This document shows, one piece after another, positions 1-8,417 of a stretch of DNA of 64,000 bases. Each line of letters starts with the position of its first letter. Within the stretch, counting starts at the first letter, position 1. The notes beneath the pieces were generated by a model. That model did no database searches. It was not told where the DNA came from and saw nothing but the letters and a program-made list of their open reading frames with translations. The translations under genes and the position numbers were made by a program. The DNA comes from Streptomyces sp. V2I9. GTDB taxonomy: Bacteria > Actinomycetota > Actinomycetes > Streptomycetales > Streptomycetaceae. The stretch is from assembly GCF_030817475.1 (NCBI RefSeq), contig NZ_JAUSZJ010000002.1:2576501-2640500 (forward strand), written 5' to 3'.

Positions 1-309
1 CGCACCATGGGCGAGGCCGAGCGTGAACGCGGCCGCCATCGGGGAGCACCCGCACCCACCACCCCGGCGGACCTGCGGGGCGACACACCGCGGGCCACCC
101 CTCCCCGCAGCGCGGGCGAGCAGTTCGGGGCCTTCCACCGGGCCCGGCGGCCCGGCAGCGCCGGTGGAGAGCCGGAAAACCGGGTCACCCGCCCCGGCGG
201 CGGTACCACCCGGCCCTCCGGCGAGCCGGAGGGCGACGGGGGGCCGGACGCCCGGCCCCTCAGCCGTCCGGATGCCGGGACCGTCACGCCGCCTCCCTCC
301 GCGCCGTAG
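1..309 (+). CDS. C-terminal tail of conservon sensor kinase (partial)
   Basis: The frame is open from the first base of the window to a TAG at 307-309. The visible 102 codons are rich in Pro, Gly, Arg and Ser, and include the patch GEQFGAFHRARR. No catalytic domain lies inside the window. The call rests on position: in Streptomyces conservons the order is sensor-kinase-like CvnA, then CvnB, CvnC, CvnD and often a P450, and the next four genes match B to E exactly. CvnA proteins commonly end in a long disordered tail like this one. The kinase itself is an inference; the sequence alone shows only a high-GC coding-like tail. Confidence 0.45.
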   Translation, partial: RTMGEAERERGRHRGAPAPTTPADLRGDTPRATPPRSAGEQFGAFHRARRPGSAGGEPENRVTRPGGGTTRPSGEPEGDGGPDARPLSRPDAGTVTPPPSAP

Positions 310-423
310 CCCGGAGCGCCCATCCGCAGGGTGTCCGGTCCACCGGACGCGCACGCTCGATCATCCGAGATTGGAGGTACGGGCCGTCGGCCGGTCGCCG
401 GCGTCACGGTCCCGTCACTCATC

Positions 424-969
424 ATGCAGACCACAGACAACAGCCTCACCTGGCTTCTGCAGAGGCTGCTCGATCAGACCCCCGGAACGCGGCACGCCCT
501 GGCCCTGTCCCGTGACGGGCTCAAGCTCTGCTGGAGCGAGCACCTCACACTCGACCAGGCCGACCAACTGGCGGCCATCTGCTCGGGCATGCAGGCGCTC
601 GCGCAGGGCGCCTCCATCGAGTTCGGCGACGGCTCCGGCGGCGTACGCCACTCGATGACCGAGTTCCACGGCGGCCTGCTCTTCATCGTCGAAGCCGGTG
701 AGGGCGCGCATCTGGCCGTCATCGCCACCGAGGAGGCCGATCCCAGCATCGTGGGGAACCAGATGACGCAGATGGTCGAGCAGATCGGCGAACACCTGCG
801 CGCCGCACCCCGCGCCGCCGCGCCCGGCTTCACCGCACGCCGCGGCACCGGCCCCGTACGGAGGAGCGCCGCACCGGGGGGCGTCCTGCCGGGAAGCCCC
901 GCGCCCGGAAGCACCGTACCGGGAGGCGCGTCGCCCGGAGGCAGTTCGTCGCCGGGGAGGGAGTCGTGA
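424..969 (+). CDS. cvnB: Roadblock/LC7-domain protein (conservon CvnB type)
   Basis: The protein has 181 residues. A Roadblock/LC7 domain (about residues 5-115) is followed by a Pro-Gly-rich tail with several PGG/PGS units. In conservons, CvnB-type proteins act with the CvnD GTPase at the membrane, much like MglB with MglA, probably as a GTPase-activating or scaffold partner. I chose ATG 424 because the domain begins right after it (MQTTDNSLTWLLQRLL). An in-frame GTG at 331 would add 31 residues that do not look like part of the fold. The stop overlaps the GTG of the next gene by 4 bp, so translation is probably coupled. The family call is good; the biochemical role is from knowledge of the family. 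Confidence 0.88.
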   Translation: MQTTDNSLTWLLQRLLDQTPGTRHALALSRDGLKLCWSEHLTLDQADQLAAICSGMQALAQGASIEFGDGSGGVRHSMTEFHGGLLFIVEAGEGAHLAVIATEEADPSIVGNQMTQMVEQIGEHLRAAPRAAAPGFTARRGTGPVRRSAAPGGVLPGSPAPGSTVPGGASPGGSSSPGRES

Positions 970-1322
970 CCCGTCCGCCCGTCGACACCGGGTCCCCCGA
1001 CCGGCTCTACACGGTCACCGGCGGACGCAGCCGCGCCGCGGACTCCTTCGACCTGGTCACCCTCGTGGTCAGCGAGTGCCGGCCCACCACCGGCATGCAG
1101 TCCGAGCACGCGCGGATCCTCCACCTGTGCACCCACCCGACCGCCGTCGTCGAGATCGCCGCCGAACTCGCCCTCCCCGTCACCGTGGTGCGCATCCTTC
1201 TCGACGACCTCCACGTCATGGGCCGGATCACCGCCCGCCACCCGCGCGCGGCCGTCTCCGTCTCCGACCTCCCCGACTCCGAACTGCTGATGGAGGTGCT
1301 CCATGGTCTCCGGAAGCTGTGA
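966..1322 (+). CDS. cvnC: DUF742 protein (conservon CvnC type)
   Basis: This 118-residue protein starts with GTG inside the stop of the roadblock gene. It matches the DUF742 pattern: an N-terminal YTVTGGR segment, the patch FDLVTLV near residues 37-43, then a winged-helix-like region (ILHLCTHPTAVVEIAAEL) and a C-terminal LPDSELLMEVLHGLRKL. DUF742 proteins are the third member of Streptomyces conservons and are thought to sit in a membrane-proximal complex with CvnA, CvnB and CvnD. It overlaps the start of the GTPase gene by 20 bp, so all conservon genes here form one transcription unit. The molecular role of DUF742 is not established. Confidence 0.88.
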   Translation: MTRPPVDTGSPDRLYTVTGGRSRAADSFDLVTLVVSECRPTTGMQSEHARILHLCTHPTAVVEIAAELALPVTVVRILLDDLHVMGRITARHPRAAVSVSDLPDSELLMEVLHGLRKL

Positions 1323-1917
1323 ACTGCCGGCCCGGCGCACACCGCTGGCCGCCGCGGCCGAGACCGGCCTGAAGATAGTCGTCGTCGGAGGGTTCGGCGT
1401 CGGCAAGACGACACTCGTCCGCTCGGTGAGCGAGATCCGGCCGCTGAACACCGAGGAGGTCATGACCCAGGCGGGCGTCGGCGTCGACGAGACGAACGGC
1501 GTCGACGCCAAGACGACCACCACGGTCGCCTTCGACTTCGGCCGCATCAGCCTCAACGAGCGGATCGTGCTGTACCTGTTCGGCGCGCCGGGCCAGGAAC
1601 GGTTCTGGTTCCTGTGGGACCGCCTGTTCTCCGGCACCCTCGGCGCGGTCGTCCTCGTGGACACCCGCCGGATGGACGACTCCTGGTACGCGATCGACCG
1701 GCTGGAGCACCACGGCACCCCGTTCGTGGTGGCGGTCAACCGCTTCGACGACGACGGCCACCACTCCCTCGACGAGATCCGTCAGGCCCTGGCGCTGCCC
1801 GAGCACGTCCCGATGGTCGACTGCGACGCACGGGTCCGGAAGTCCAGCAAGAACGTACTGATCACGCTCGTCGACCATCTGCGCACGATGGCCATCGCAC
1901 GGGAGACGACCCCATGA
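1303..1917 (+). CDS. cvnD: Small Ras/MglA-like GTPase (conservon CvnD type)
   Basis: A 204-residue GTP-binding protein. The Walker A/G1 motif GGFGVGKTT is at residues 29-37, a switch II-like GAPGQERFWFLWDRLF follows, and the guanine-specificity loop appears as VNRFDD (N-x-x-D, with Arg in place of the usual Lys). CvnD proteins hydrolyse GTP and switch the conservon complex between states, by analogy with bacterial MglA. The start ATG lies within cvnC. The stop overlaps the ATG of the downstream P450 gene (ATGA), indicating translational coupling. The fold assignment is secure; what signal it transmits is unknown. Confidence 0.92.
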   Translation: MVSGSCELPARRTPLAAAAETGLKIVVVGGFGVGKTTLVRSVSEIRPLNTEEVMTQAGVGVDETNGVDAKTTTTVAFDFGRISLNERIVLYLFGAPGQERFWFLWDRLFSGTLGAVVLVDTRRMDDSWYAIDRLEHHGTPFVVAVNRFDDDGHHSLDEIRQALALPEHVPMVDCDARVRKSSKNVLITLVDHLRTMAIARETTP

Positions 1918-3242
1918 GCACCTCCGACTTCCCCTACGACGTCGCCGTCGGCCCGTCCTTCGACCCGAACGACGCCTCGGCTGCTCCTGCGGCCCCCGCG
2001 CCCGCCGCCGCCTCCGGCTGCCCGGTCGGCGGCGGTTCCGGTGCGGTACGCCTCGCCGGGGCCTCGTACCAGCGGACGCCCACCGAGCTCTACCGGTCGC
2101 TGCGGCGGGAGCACGGCCCGGTGGCGCCGATCCTGCTGGACGGGGACGTGCCGGCCTGGCTGGTGCTCGGCTACTCCGAACTGTCCTACGTCACCACGCA
2201 CGACGAGCTGTTCGCACGGGACTCGCGCCGCTGGAACCAGTGGGACAGCATTCCGCCGGACTGGCCGCTGATGCCGTTCGTCGGGTACCAGCCATCGGTC
2301 CTGTTCACCGAGGGCGACGAGCACCGCCGCCGGGCCGGGGTCATCACCGAGGCCCTGGAGGGCGTGGACCAGTTCGAGCTGGCGCGCGACTGCCGGCGGA
2401 TCGCGGACCGGCTGATCGCGGGCTTCTCCGGCAGCGGCCGGACGGAGCTGATGCGCGACTACGTCCACGCCCTGCCGATGCGGGCCGTGGTCCAGATGTG
2501 CGGCATGCCGGTGTCGGGCGAGGACACCCAGAGGCTGGTGGACGATCTGCGGATCTCCCTGGACGCCGGCGAGGGGGACGACCCGGTGGCCGCGTACGGG
2601 CGGGTCGGGGAGCGGCTGCGCCGGCTGGTCGAGGACAAGAGGGCGGCCCCCGGACCGGACGTCACCTCGCGGATGGTGACGCACGAGGCGGGCCTCACGG
2701 ACGAGGAGATCGTCCAGGACCTGATCTCGGTGATCGCCGCCGCCCAGCAGCCCACCGCCAACTGGATCTGCAACACGCTGCGGCTGCTCCTGACGGACGA
2801 GCGCTTCGCGGTGAACGTCTCCGGCGGCCGGCTCAGCGTCGGCGAGGCGCTCAACGAGGTGCTGTGGCTGGACACCCCGACGCAGAACTTCATCGGCCGC
2901 TGGGCCGTACGGGACACCCAGCTCGGCGGACGGCACATCCGGGCCGGCGACTGCCTGGTCCTGGGCCTCGCGGCGGCCAACACCGACCCGGAGATCTGGC
3001 CGGAGTCGTACGTCGGGGCCGAGAACTCCGCCCACCTGTCGTTCAGCGGCGGCGAACACCGCTGCCCCTACCCCGCGCCGCTGCTGGCCGACGTGATGGC
3101 CCGTACGGCGGTGGAGACGCTGCTGGAGCACCTGCCGGACCTGATGCTGGCGGTCGAGCCCGAGGAGCTGTCCTGGCGGCCGTCGATCTGGATGCGCGGG
3201 CTCTCCGAACTGCCGGTCCGGTTCAGCCCGGTGGCGCAGTAG
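1914..3242 (+). CDS. Conservon cytochrome P450, CYP157-like, lacking ExxR
   Basis: This P450-fold protein has 442 residues and an Ala/Pro-rich N-terminal extension of about 45 residues. The haem-ligand loop is FSGGEHRCPYP with Cys384. Two near-universal P450 features are altered. The K-helix ExxR is replaced by EVLW (residues 315-318). The I-helix acid-alcohol pair (A/G-G-x-E/D-T) is replaced by AAAQQPT. Loss of ExxR is the published hallmark of the Streptomyces CYP157 family, whose members also lie in conservons. It starts at ATG 1914 overlapping the GTPase stop. Whether it is an oxygenase or a structural member of the conservon complex cannot be told from sequence; the missing acid-alcohol pair argues against ordinary oxygen activation. 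Confidence 0.85.
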   Translation: MSTSDFPYDVAVGPSFDPNDASAAPAAPAPAAASGCPVGGGSGAVRLAGASYQRTPTELYRSLRREHGPVAPILLDGDVPAWLVLGYSELSYVTTHDELFARDSRRWNQWDSIPPDWPLMPFVGYQPSVLFTEGDEHRRRAGVITEALEGVDQFELARDCRRIADRLIAGFSGSGRTELMRDYVHALPMRAVVQMCGMPVSGEDTQRLVDDLRISLDAGEGDDPVAAYGRVGERLRRLVEDKRAAPGPDVTSRMVTHEAGLTDEEIVQDLISVIAAAQQPTANWICNTLRLLLTDERFAVNVSGGRLSVGEALNEVLWLDTPTQNFIGRWAVRDTQLGGRHIRAGDCLVLGLAAANTDPEIWPESYVGAENSAHLSFSGGEHRCPYPAPLLADVMARTAVETLLEHLPDLMLAVEPEELSWRPSIWMRGLSELPVRFSPVAQ

Positions 3243-3246
3243 GCCG

Positions 3247-3296
3247 CGCCGCCCCTTCGCCGCGCGGGCACCCGCCCGCGCGGCGAAGGGGCGGCG
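3247..3296. terminator. Bidirectional terminator between convergent P450 genes
   Basis: A perfect 22-bp inverted repeat (arms 3247-3268 and 3275-3296, 6-nt loop) fills the gap between two convergent stop codons. It can fold from either strand and probably ends both transcripts. Confidence 0.85.
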
Positions 3297-3298
3297 GA

Positions 3299-4519
3299 TC
3301 AGCCGGAGACCGGCGTGAACCGGACCGGCAGGCTCTGCGGCCCGCGGGTGAAGACACCGTGTTCGACCGGGACGAACCCGTCGGCCAACCGGAGATCCGG
3401 CATGGCGTCCAGCAACTGGCCGACGCCGGTCTCCACTTCGGCCCTGGCCAGCAGAGCACCCACGCAGAAGTGCCGGCCGAGCGCGAAGGCGAGGTGGTCG
3501 GCCGCCGCCGAGAAGGCGTTCGTGGCGGACAGGTCCTCGCGGAAGATGTCGAACGTGTCGGGGTCCCGGTAGCGCTCCTCGTCACGGTTGGCGGAGCCGA
3601 TCAGGCAGGTCACCGTGGCTCCCGCCGGTATCGTGCCGCCGCTCAGCTCCACCTCCGACGCCGACTGCCGCATGATCATGTGCACCGGCGGCGTGTGGCG
3701 CAGGGTCTCGGCGAAGGCGCGGGCGATCAGGCTCCGGTCGGCGCGGACCGCCTCCAACTGCTCGGGGTGCTTCAGCAGATTGGCGAAGATCCCGGCGATG
3801 GCCTTGTCGGTGGTCTCCCCACCGGCGGCCAGCAGCAGGCTGCAGAACGCCTTGACGTCCTCGTCGCTCATCCGGACACCGTCGACCTCCGCGGTGCACA
3901 GCCTCGACAGAAGGTCGTCGCCGGGCTTCTCGCGCCGCTCGCGGATGATCGGCAGCATGTACTCGGCGAACTCGACGCGCGTACGTTCACCCGCCCGCGC
4001 CACGTCCTGATCGCCGGAGAGATTACCGAGAAATGCGATGACAGCCGTGTACCAGCCGTGAAATCGCTCGTAGTCGGACTTGTCCAGCCCCAGCATGTCC
4101 GCAATGACGTTCACGGGAAAACGGGTGGCGTAGTCGGCGACCAGGTCGACGGAACCGGAGTGCCGGAACCCGTCGATCAATTCACGCGAATTGCGCTCGA
4201 TGACCGGTAAGAACGTGTCCCGCAGGTCGCCACCGCGGAAGGCGGGAGCGACCAGAGCCCGGCGTACGGCGTGCTCGCGCCCGCTGAGCTGGAGAATCGT
4301 CCGCCCGTGCACGGGCTCGATCTGCCAGTCGTAGTTCTCGGTGGTGAATTCACCGGCTTTGTCCTTGAAGACGCGTTCGACGTCCTCGTAACGCGAGACG
4401 AGGTAACTCCTGGTGGCCTCGTGCCACAGGAGCGGTGCGTCCTGCCGCATAGCGCGATAGGCCGCGTACGGATCTCTCTCGAACTCGGGTGACAGAATGT
4501 CCGGCGCCGGGACCGACAT
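3299..4519 (-). CDS. Cytochrome P450 (canonical)
   Basis: The protein has 406 residues, a typical length for a soluble bacterial P450. All hallmark motifs are present: I-helix AGGETT (residues 232-237), K-helix ETLR (271-274) and haem loop FALGRHFCVG with Cys352. I chose ATG 4519 (MSVPAPDILS) because a strong ribosome site (GGGAGGG) lies just upstream. A longer frame to 4597 adds 26 residues without domain content. It lies convergent to the conservon P450 and is not in the same operon, unlike the tandem CYP157-CYP154 pairs of some conservons. No ferredoxin, reductase or biosynthetic gene is adjacent, so the substrate is unknown. Confidence 0.9.
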   Translation of the reverse strand: MSVPAPDILSPEFERDPYAAYRAMRQDAPLLWHEATRSYLVSRYEDVERVFKDKAGEFTTENYDWQIEPVHGRTILQLSGREHAVRRALVAPAFRGGDLRDTFLPVIERNSRELIDGFRHSGSVDLVADYATRFPVNVIADMLGLDKSDYERFHGWYTAVIAFLGNLSGDQDVARAGERTRVEFAEYMLPIIRERREKPGDDLLSRLCTAEVDGVRMSDEDVKAFCSLLLAAGGETTDKAIAGIFANLLKHPEQLEAVRADRSLIARAFAETLRHTPPVHMIMRQSASEVELSGGTIPAGATVTCLIGSANRDEERYRDPDTFDIFREDLSATNAFSAAADHLAFALGRHFCVGALLARAEVETGVGQLLDAMPDLRLADGFVPVEHGVFTRGPQSLPVRFTPVSG

Positions 4520-4646
4520 GAACCCTCCCTGCTGAACGGGAACGGATACGTGTGAACTGAACGCTTCCATCTGCTCCTGAGAACACGCGTTCGTCAAGAG
4601 TTGCCACCCGTTGCGGCCGGCCCGGATCCGGTCCCGGAGTCCTCGG

Positions 4647-4674
4647 CCCTCAGCCCTCAGCCCTCAGCCCTCAG
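4647..4674. repeat. Four tandem 7-bp repeats at a gene end
   Basis: CCCTCAG occurs four times in perfect tandem. The array contains the stop codon of the coiled-coil gene (4664-4666), so gain or loss of units would alter the last residues or the 3' untranslated region of that gene. Confidence 0.8.
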
Positions 4675-5635
4675 CCCGCCGCGCCCGCTGCCCCGGTTCC
4701 TCCGCCGGTTCCTCCGGTTCCTCCGCCGGCTCCTCCTCCGGTTCCTCCGCCGACGACGTCACCCGCCCCGTCAGCGCCGCCAGCGAGCTGCGCACATGCG
4801 CCATATGGGCCTGGACCTCGTCGCGGCCCTCCTCGTGCTCCCGCAGGACGCGCTCCGTCTCCCGGACCACCCGCTCCTCGCGGACCCGCGCCCCGGCCAG
4901 CAGCTCCGCCGCCCGCGCCTCCGCGTCCTCCTGGCCGTGCCGGGCCGCCTCCTGGGTGGCGGCGAGCTCCCGGCCCGCCTCCGCGAGCAGCGCCTCGGCC
5001 CGCCCGGTCAGCTCCGCGTGCCGCGCCTCCAGCTCCGCCTCCGCGGCCGCCATCGCCTCCTCGGCCGCCTTGCGGCGCTCCCGGTGCTCCCGCTCCTGCT
5101 GGGCCAGCTCACCCGCCGTACGGTCACGGGTCTGCGCCATCACCGCGGCCGCCACCGACCGCGCCTCCTCGGCGTCCTGCCGGGCCGCCGCCACCAGGCC
5201 CTGCGCCTCCTCGACCGCCGCGGCCACCCGCTCCGCCGCCGCCAGCTCCGCCGCCGCGCGCACCGCGTCGGCCGCCTCGCGCGCCGCGTCCCCGGCCGCC
5301 CGGCCCGCCGCCTCGGCCTCGTCCCGCATCGTCCGGCCCGCCGCCACCGCCTCGGACTCCAGCGCGTGCGCCTCCTCCTCGGCCAGGGCCAGAATCCGCT
5401 GCGCCCGCGCCCCCAGCTCCGCGTAGTCCTGGACGGGCAGCGCAGCGACGGTCTCCGCCAGCCGGGCCGCCTCGGCGGCCAGCTCCTCCACCCGGTCCGT
5501 CAGCCGCGCGACCTCGGCGAGCGCCCGGTCCCGTTCGGCCGTCAGGGTGACCGTCGCCCGGTCCACCTGGTCCGGACGGTAACCACGCCCCCGCAACCCG
5601 ACGACGTCGTACGCGGACACCGGACCAGCACTCAT
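4664..5635 (-). CDS. Long Ala/Glu-rich coiled-coil protein, DivIVA-like N-terminus
   Basis: A 323-residue protein that is almost entirely predicted coiled coil, very rich in Ala, Glu and Arg. The N-terminal YDVVGLRGRGYRPDQVDR resembles the short lipid/pole-binding segment of DivIVA-family and Scy-like proteins (YxxxQVD). The C-terminus ends in a low-complexity EEPEE repeat. No membrane segment or enzyme motif is visible. Streptomyces genomes carry several such proteins, often labelled cellulose-binding or cytoskeletal, and those studied act in polar growth; a structural role is therefore inferred. The start at ATG 5635 follows from the conserved N-terminal motif. Low complexity makes orthology uncertain. 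Confidence 0.75.
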   Translation of the reverse strand: MSAGPVSAYDVVGLRGRGYRPDQVDRATVTLTAERDRALAEVARLTDRVEELAAEAARLAETVAALPVQDYAELGARAQRILALAEEEAHALESEAVAAGRTMRDEAEAAGRAAGDAAREAADAVRAAAELAAAERVAAAVEEAQGLVAAARQDAEEARSVAAAVMAQTRDRTAGELAQQEREHRERRKAAEEAMAAAEAELEARHAELTGRAEALLAEAGRELAATQEAARHGQEDAEARAAELLAGARVREERVVRETERVLREHEEGRDEVQAHMAHVRSSLAALTGRVTSSAEEPEEEPAEEPEEPAEEPGQRARRAEG

Positions 5636-5808
5636 CCCTGAAGCCTCTCTCCGAGCAACGACCCACCGACACGCGCGGCCGCACCACGACGCCCGCGATA
5701 CGTCAAGGATGCGGCAATTCGTGTCGGAAGTCGGAATCGATCAGCGGCATTCCGGCCGGAAGCGATCGGCATCACAGAACCGGGCGAACCGGCATCACCC
5801 GCTCACGA

Positions 5809-5844
5809 CGCGGCGCCCGGACCCATCAGGGTCCGGGCGCCGCG
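5809..5844 (-). terminator. Terminator after the deaminase gene
   Basis: Perfect 16-bp inverted repeat (5809-5824 and 5829-5844, loop ATCA), 45 nt beyond the stop of the minus-strand gene at 5889. It probably ends that two-gene transcript. Confidence 0.8.
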
Positions 5845-5888
5845 AACGGGCCGCCGGAATCACGCCGCCGGACCCGCCCGTCGAGCCG

Positions 5889-8417
5889 TCAGATCAAGCC
5901 GTCCCACATCTGCTCCAGGAGGACCGACCACCAGCTCTCCGGCGACGCCAGCGCCGCCGGGTCCAGCGCTACCAGCTGTGCCTGGAAATCGACGGTCCAC
6001 CGCCCCGCCTGCTCCGGGTTCAGACCGAACCGCAGCCGCCACATCCGGCCCAGCAGCGCCATCGACCGCACGAACTCCGGCAGCCCGGTGTTCACGAACT
6101 GCGGCGGCACCGACTGCCCGCCCGGCCCCGCCTCCACCGGCACGGCCACGATGTTCGCCGTCCCGTACTGCACACAGATCGCCCTGCCGAAGTCCGTACC
6201 CATCACCAGGTACGACCCCGCGTCCGGCGCCGCCTGCACCTGCCGCTGCGCCGCCAGCTCACCCAGCGTCGGCACCACCGGCTGCCCCGGCTGCGCCCAG
6301 AAGAACGGCCCGAAATCGGCGGGCAGCCCCGCCCACACCAGCGTGCGCGCGACGACCTCCGGCACTCCCTGACGGGACACCGCCCGCTGGTCGAACCGGA
6401 GGATGCCCTGCGGGCCGAACGCCTGCGCCAGCTCCTCGGCCACCGCCTCCGGCGGCAGCGCGGGCGAGGGCGGCATCTGCGGCAGCGGCGCCCGCACCGG
6501 AGCGGGCCGCGCCGGGCCGTCCGCGACCTGGTGCAGCTCACCCTGGTGCGTCAGCAGATGCTGCATGCCCTGCTGCCGGCTGGCGTGGTCCGTGCCGTAC
6601 GGGGCGACGCTGGTGATCCGCACCTGCGGCCAGGTCTCCCGGATCATCCGCGCGCAGTACCCACCCGGCAGCTCACAGGACTCCAGCTCCGTATGCAGCT
6701 CGATCACCTGCTGCGGCGGCACGTTCATCGCCCGCAGCTCGTGCAGCATCTGCCACTCGGGGTGCGGGGTGCCCGGCGCCGAGCGGCGGATCAGCTGCTG
6801 CTCGCTGCCGTCCGGCGCCCGGAACCTCAGCACGGCCTGGTAGCCGGGGCCCACGGTCGGCTGACCGGTGGCCTGCTGCGGATAGCCGTACGCCGCAGGC
6901 GGCGGGGTGTGCCCACCGGGCGGCGGCACGTGCCCGCCCGGCGGCGGACCCGGCGGACCCGGCGGCTGCGGCACCGAACCGGACGGACCGGGCGGACCGA
7001 CCTGTCCCGGCGCGGCGAGCATCGTCGCGGCATGGTGCACCCCGCCACCCGGAGGCGGCGTGGAACCCGGCGGCGGACCCGGCGGACCGGGCGGCTGCGG
7101 GGCGCCAGGAGCACCCGGAGGGCCCGGCGGCCTGGGCGCGCCCGGAACGCCCGCACCGATGCTGCTCCCGTCCGCGAGCATCGTCGCGGCATGGTGCACC
7201 CCGCCACCCGGAGGCGGCGTGGCGCCCGGAGAGGCAGGCGGACCGGGAGGAGACGGCGGACCGGGAGGCGGCGTGGCACCCGGCGGACCGGGCGGACCCG
7301 GCGGAACGGCACCGGGCGGGCCGAGCTGGGAGACGAGCTGTGTCGGTACGTACCCGCCCGCCGGAGCACCGGGCGCACCCGGACCCGAGGGCGGCGGCGT
7401 CGCACCCGGCGGCATCCCCGGAACGCCCGGCGGAGCGGGCGGCGGCGGAGTCGCCGGACCGCCCCCACGCCCCCCGCGCGGCGGCACCACGGCCTTGCTG
7501 GTGGCCGCGTCCGCGATGTCGTCCCCCGCCCCACCCGGTGCCACTCCGTCCGGCCGGAGGGCCGGCGCCACCTGCGTACGCGGCAGCCGGCTGCCCCCCG
7601 CCATCAGCGCGGTGGGCGCCTCGGCCGACACGACCGGCGGCGGGGCCTCCTCGTCGTCCGTCCCCGCCAGCGGCGGCGCGAACACCGTCGCGGGCAGCGG
7701 AACCGCCCCGTCGTCGGAGTCGGAGTTGGTGTCCGTACCCGCCCAGGGCGTCGCCCCGGCCGGCACCCCGTCCGAGGCCGTGGGCTCATAACCGTCGTGG
7801 CCCCCCGCGGCGGGCCACGACGCGGCGGAGCCCCCGGCGGCAGGTGACGGAGGAGAAGAGGGAGGCGTCACGCCCCCGGCGGGCTCCCCGCCCGGCACCG
7901 ACGCGGACGAAGCCGCATCCGGGGACGGAGTCACGGAAGAGGACGACCCGGCGGCCGGGGACGCACCGGCGGACGCCCCGTCCGCCTCCGTACCCGCCGC
8001 TGCCGCCTCGCGCCGCTCCGCACGATGGTCCGGAATCCCCAGCTTGTCCGCCGCCTCCTGAAGCCACTCCGGCGGCGTCAACAGGAACGACGTCTGGTTC
8101 AGATCCACCCGCTGCGGCGGCTCCGGAGCCGGGTCCGGCACCCCGGCCGCCACCCCGTACTCCTCCTCGTACCGGCGGATCACCTCACCCACCGGCAACC
8201 CCGGCCACAACGTCGCCTCACCGCTGTCACGGGCGATCACCAGCCGCTGACGGCCCCCGTCCGACACGGGGCCCTCCGGCCGGTCCTCGGCCCACACCAC
8301 GAAACCCAGATCGAACTCACGGACCCGCACCTCACGGTGCTGATACGCGGGCACGTCACCGTTGACCCACTCGTCCGCCCGCTCCTGCGCCTGCGCGAAA
8401 GTCACCACCGCGCTCAC
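5889..8417 (-). CDS. Deaminase-domain protein with Imm35-like and SUKH-like regions
   Basis: An 842-residue mosaic. Residues 1-75 resemble the Imm35/YrhB immunity domain (VTFAQAQERADEWVNG). Residues about 130-520 form a Pro/Gly linker with a repeated GGGVHHAATMLA motif. Residues about 525-630 look like a polymorphic-toxin nucleic-acid/nucleotide deaminase: HPE fits the zinc-binding HxE, and CELPGGYC after HTELES fits the Cys pair in families where PCxxC is widened. The last 190 residues resemble a SUKH-type immunity fold. No signal peptide, transmembrane segment or export domain is present. It starts with GTG overlapping the stop of the WHH-SUKH gene upstream by 4 bp. An effector/immunity or intracellular defence role is inferred; domain borders are approximate. 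Confidence 0.68.
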   Translation of the reverse strand: MSAVVTFAQAQERADEWVNGDVPAYQHREVRVREFDLGFVVWAEDRPEGPVSDGGRQRLVIARDSGEATLWPGLPVGEVIRRYEEEYGVAAGVPDPAPEPPQRVDLNQTSFLLTPPEWLQEAADKLGIPDHRAERREAAAAGTEADGASAGASPAAGSSSSVTPSPDAASSASVPGGEPAGGVTPPSSPPSPAAGGSAASWPAAGGHDGYEPTASDGVPAGATPWAGTDTNSDSDDGAVPLPATVFAPPLAGTDDEEAPPPVVSAEAPTALMAGGSRLPRTQVAPALRPDGVAPGGAGDDIADAATSKAVVPPRGGRGGGPATPPPPAPPGVPGMPPGATPPPSGPGAPGAPAGGYVPTQLVSQLGPPGAVPPGPPGPPGATPPPGPPSPPGPPASPGATPPPGGGVHHAATMLADGSSIGAGVPGAPRPPGPPGAPGAPQPPGPPGPPPGSTPPPGGGVHHAATMLAAPGQVGPPGPSGSVPQPPGPPGPPPGGHVPPPGGHTPPPAAYGYPQQATGQPTVGPGYQAVLRFRAPDGSEQQLIRRSAPGTPHPEWQMLHELRAMNVPPQQVIELHTELESCELPGGYCARMIRETWPQVRITSVAPYGTDHASRQQGMQHLLTHQGELHQVADGPARPAPVRAPLPQMPPSPALPPEAVAEELAQAFGPQGILRFDQRAVSRQGVPEVVARTLVWAGLPADFGPFFWAQPGQPVVPTLGELAAQRQVQAAPDAGSYLVMGTDFGRAICVQYGTANIVAVPVEAGPGGQSVPPQFVNTGLPEFVRSMALLGRMWRLRFGLNPEQAGRWTVDFQAQLVALDPAALASPESWWSVLLEQMWDGLI
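7015..7222. repeat. 49-bp perfect direct repeat inside the Pro/Gly linker
   Basis: The segments 7015-7063 and 7174-7222 are identical. On the minus strand they encode the linker motif PPPGGGVHHAATMLA twice. The rest of the linker is degenerate PGxPG repeats, so the block probably expands and contracts by recombination. Confidence 0.85.

Noticed and set aside
2240..4210. A 656-codon plus-strand frame spanning both P450 genes
   Set aside because: It is out of frame with one real P450 and antisense to the other, runs through the strong terminator, and its product has no domain.
6900..7450. Repeats that might suggest a CRISPR array
   Set aside because: The repeats are coding, irregular in length and lack unique spacers; no cas genes are present anywhere in the window.
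6907..7791. Pro/Gly-rich plus-strand frame with collagen-like PGG repeats
   Set aside because: It mirrors the Pro/Gly linker of the minus-strand deaminase protein and lacks a start context.
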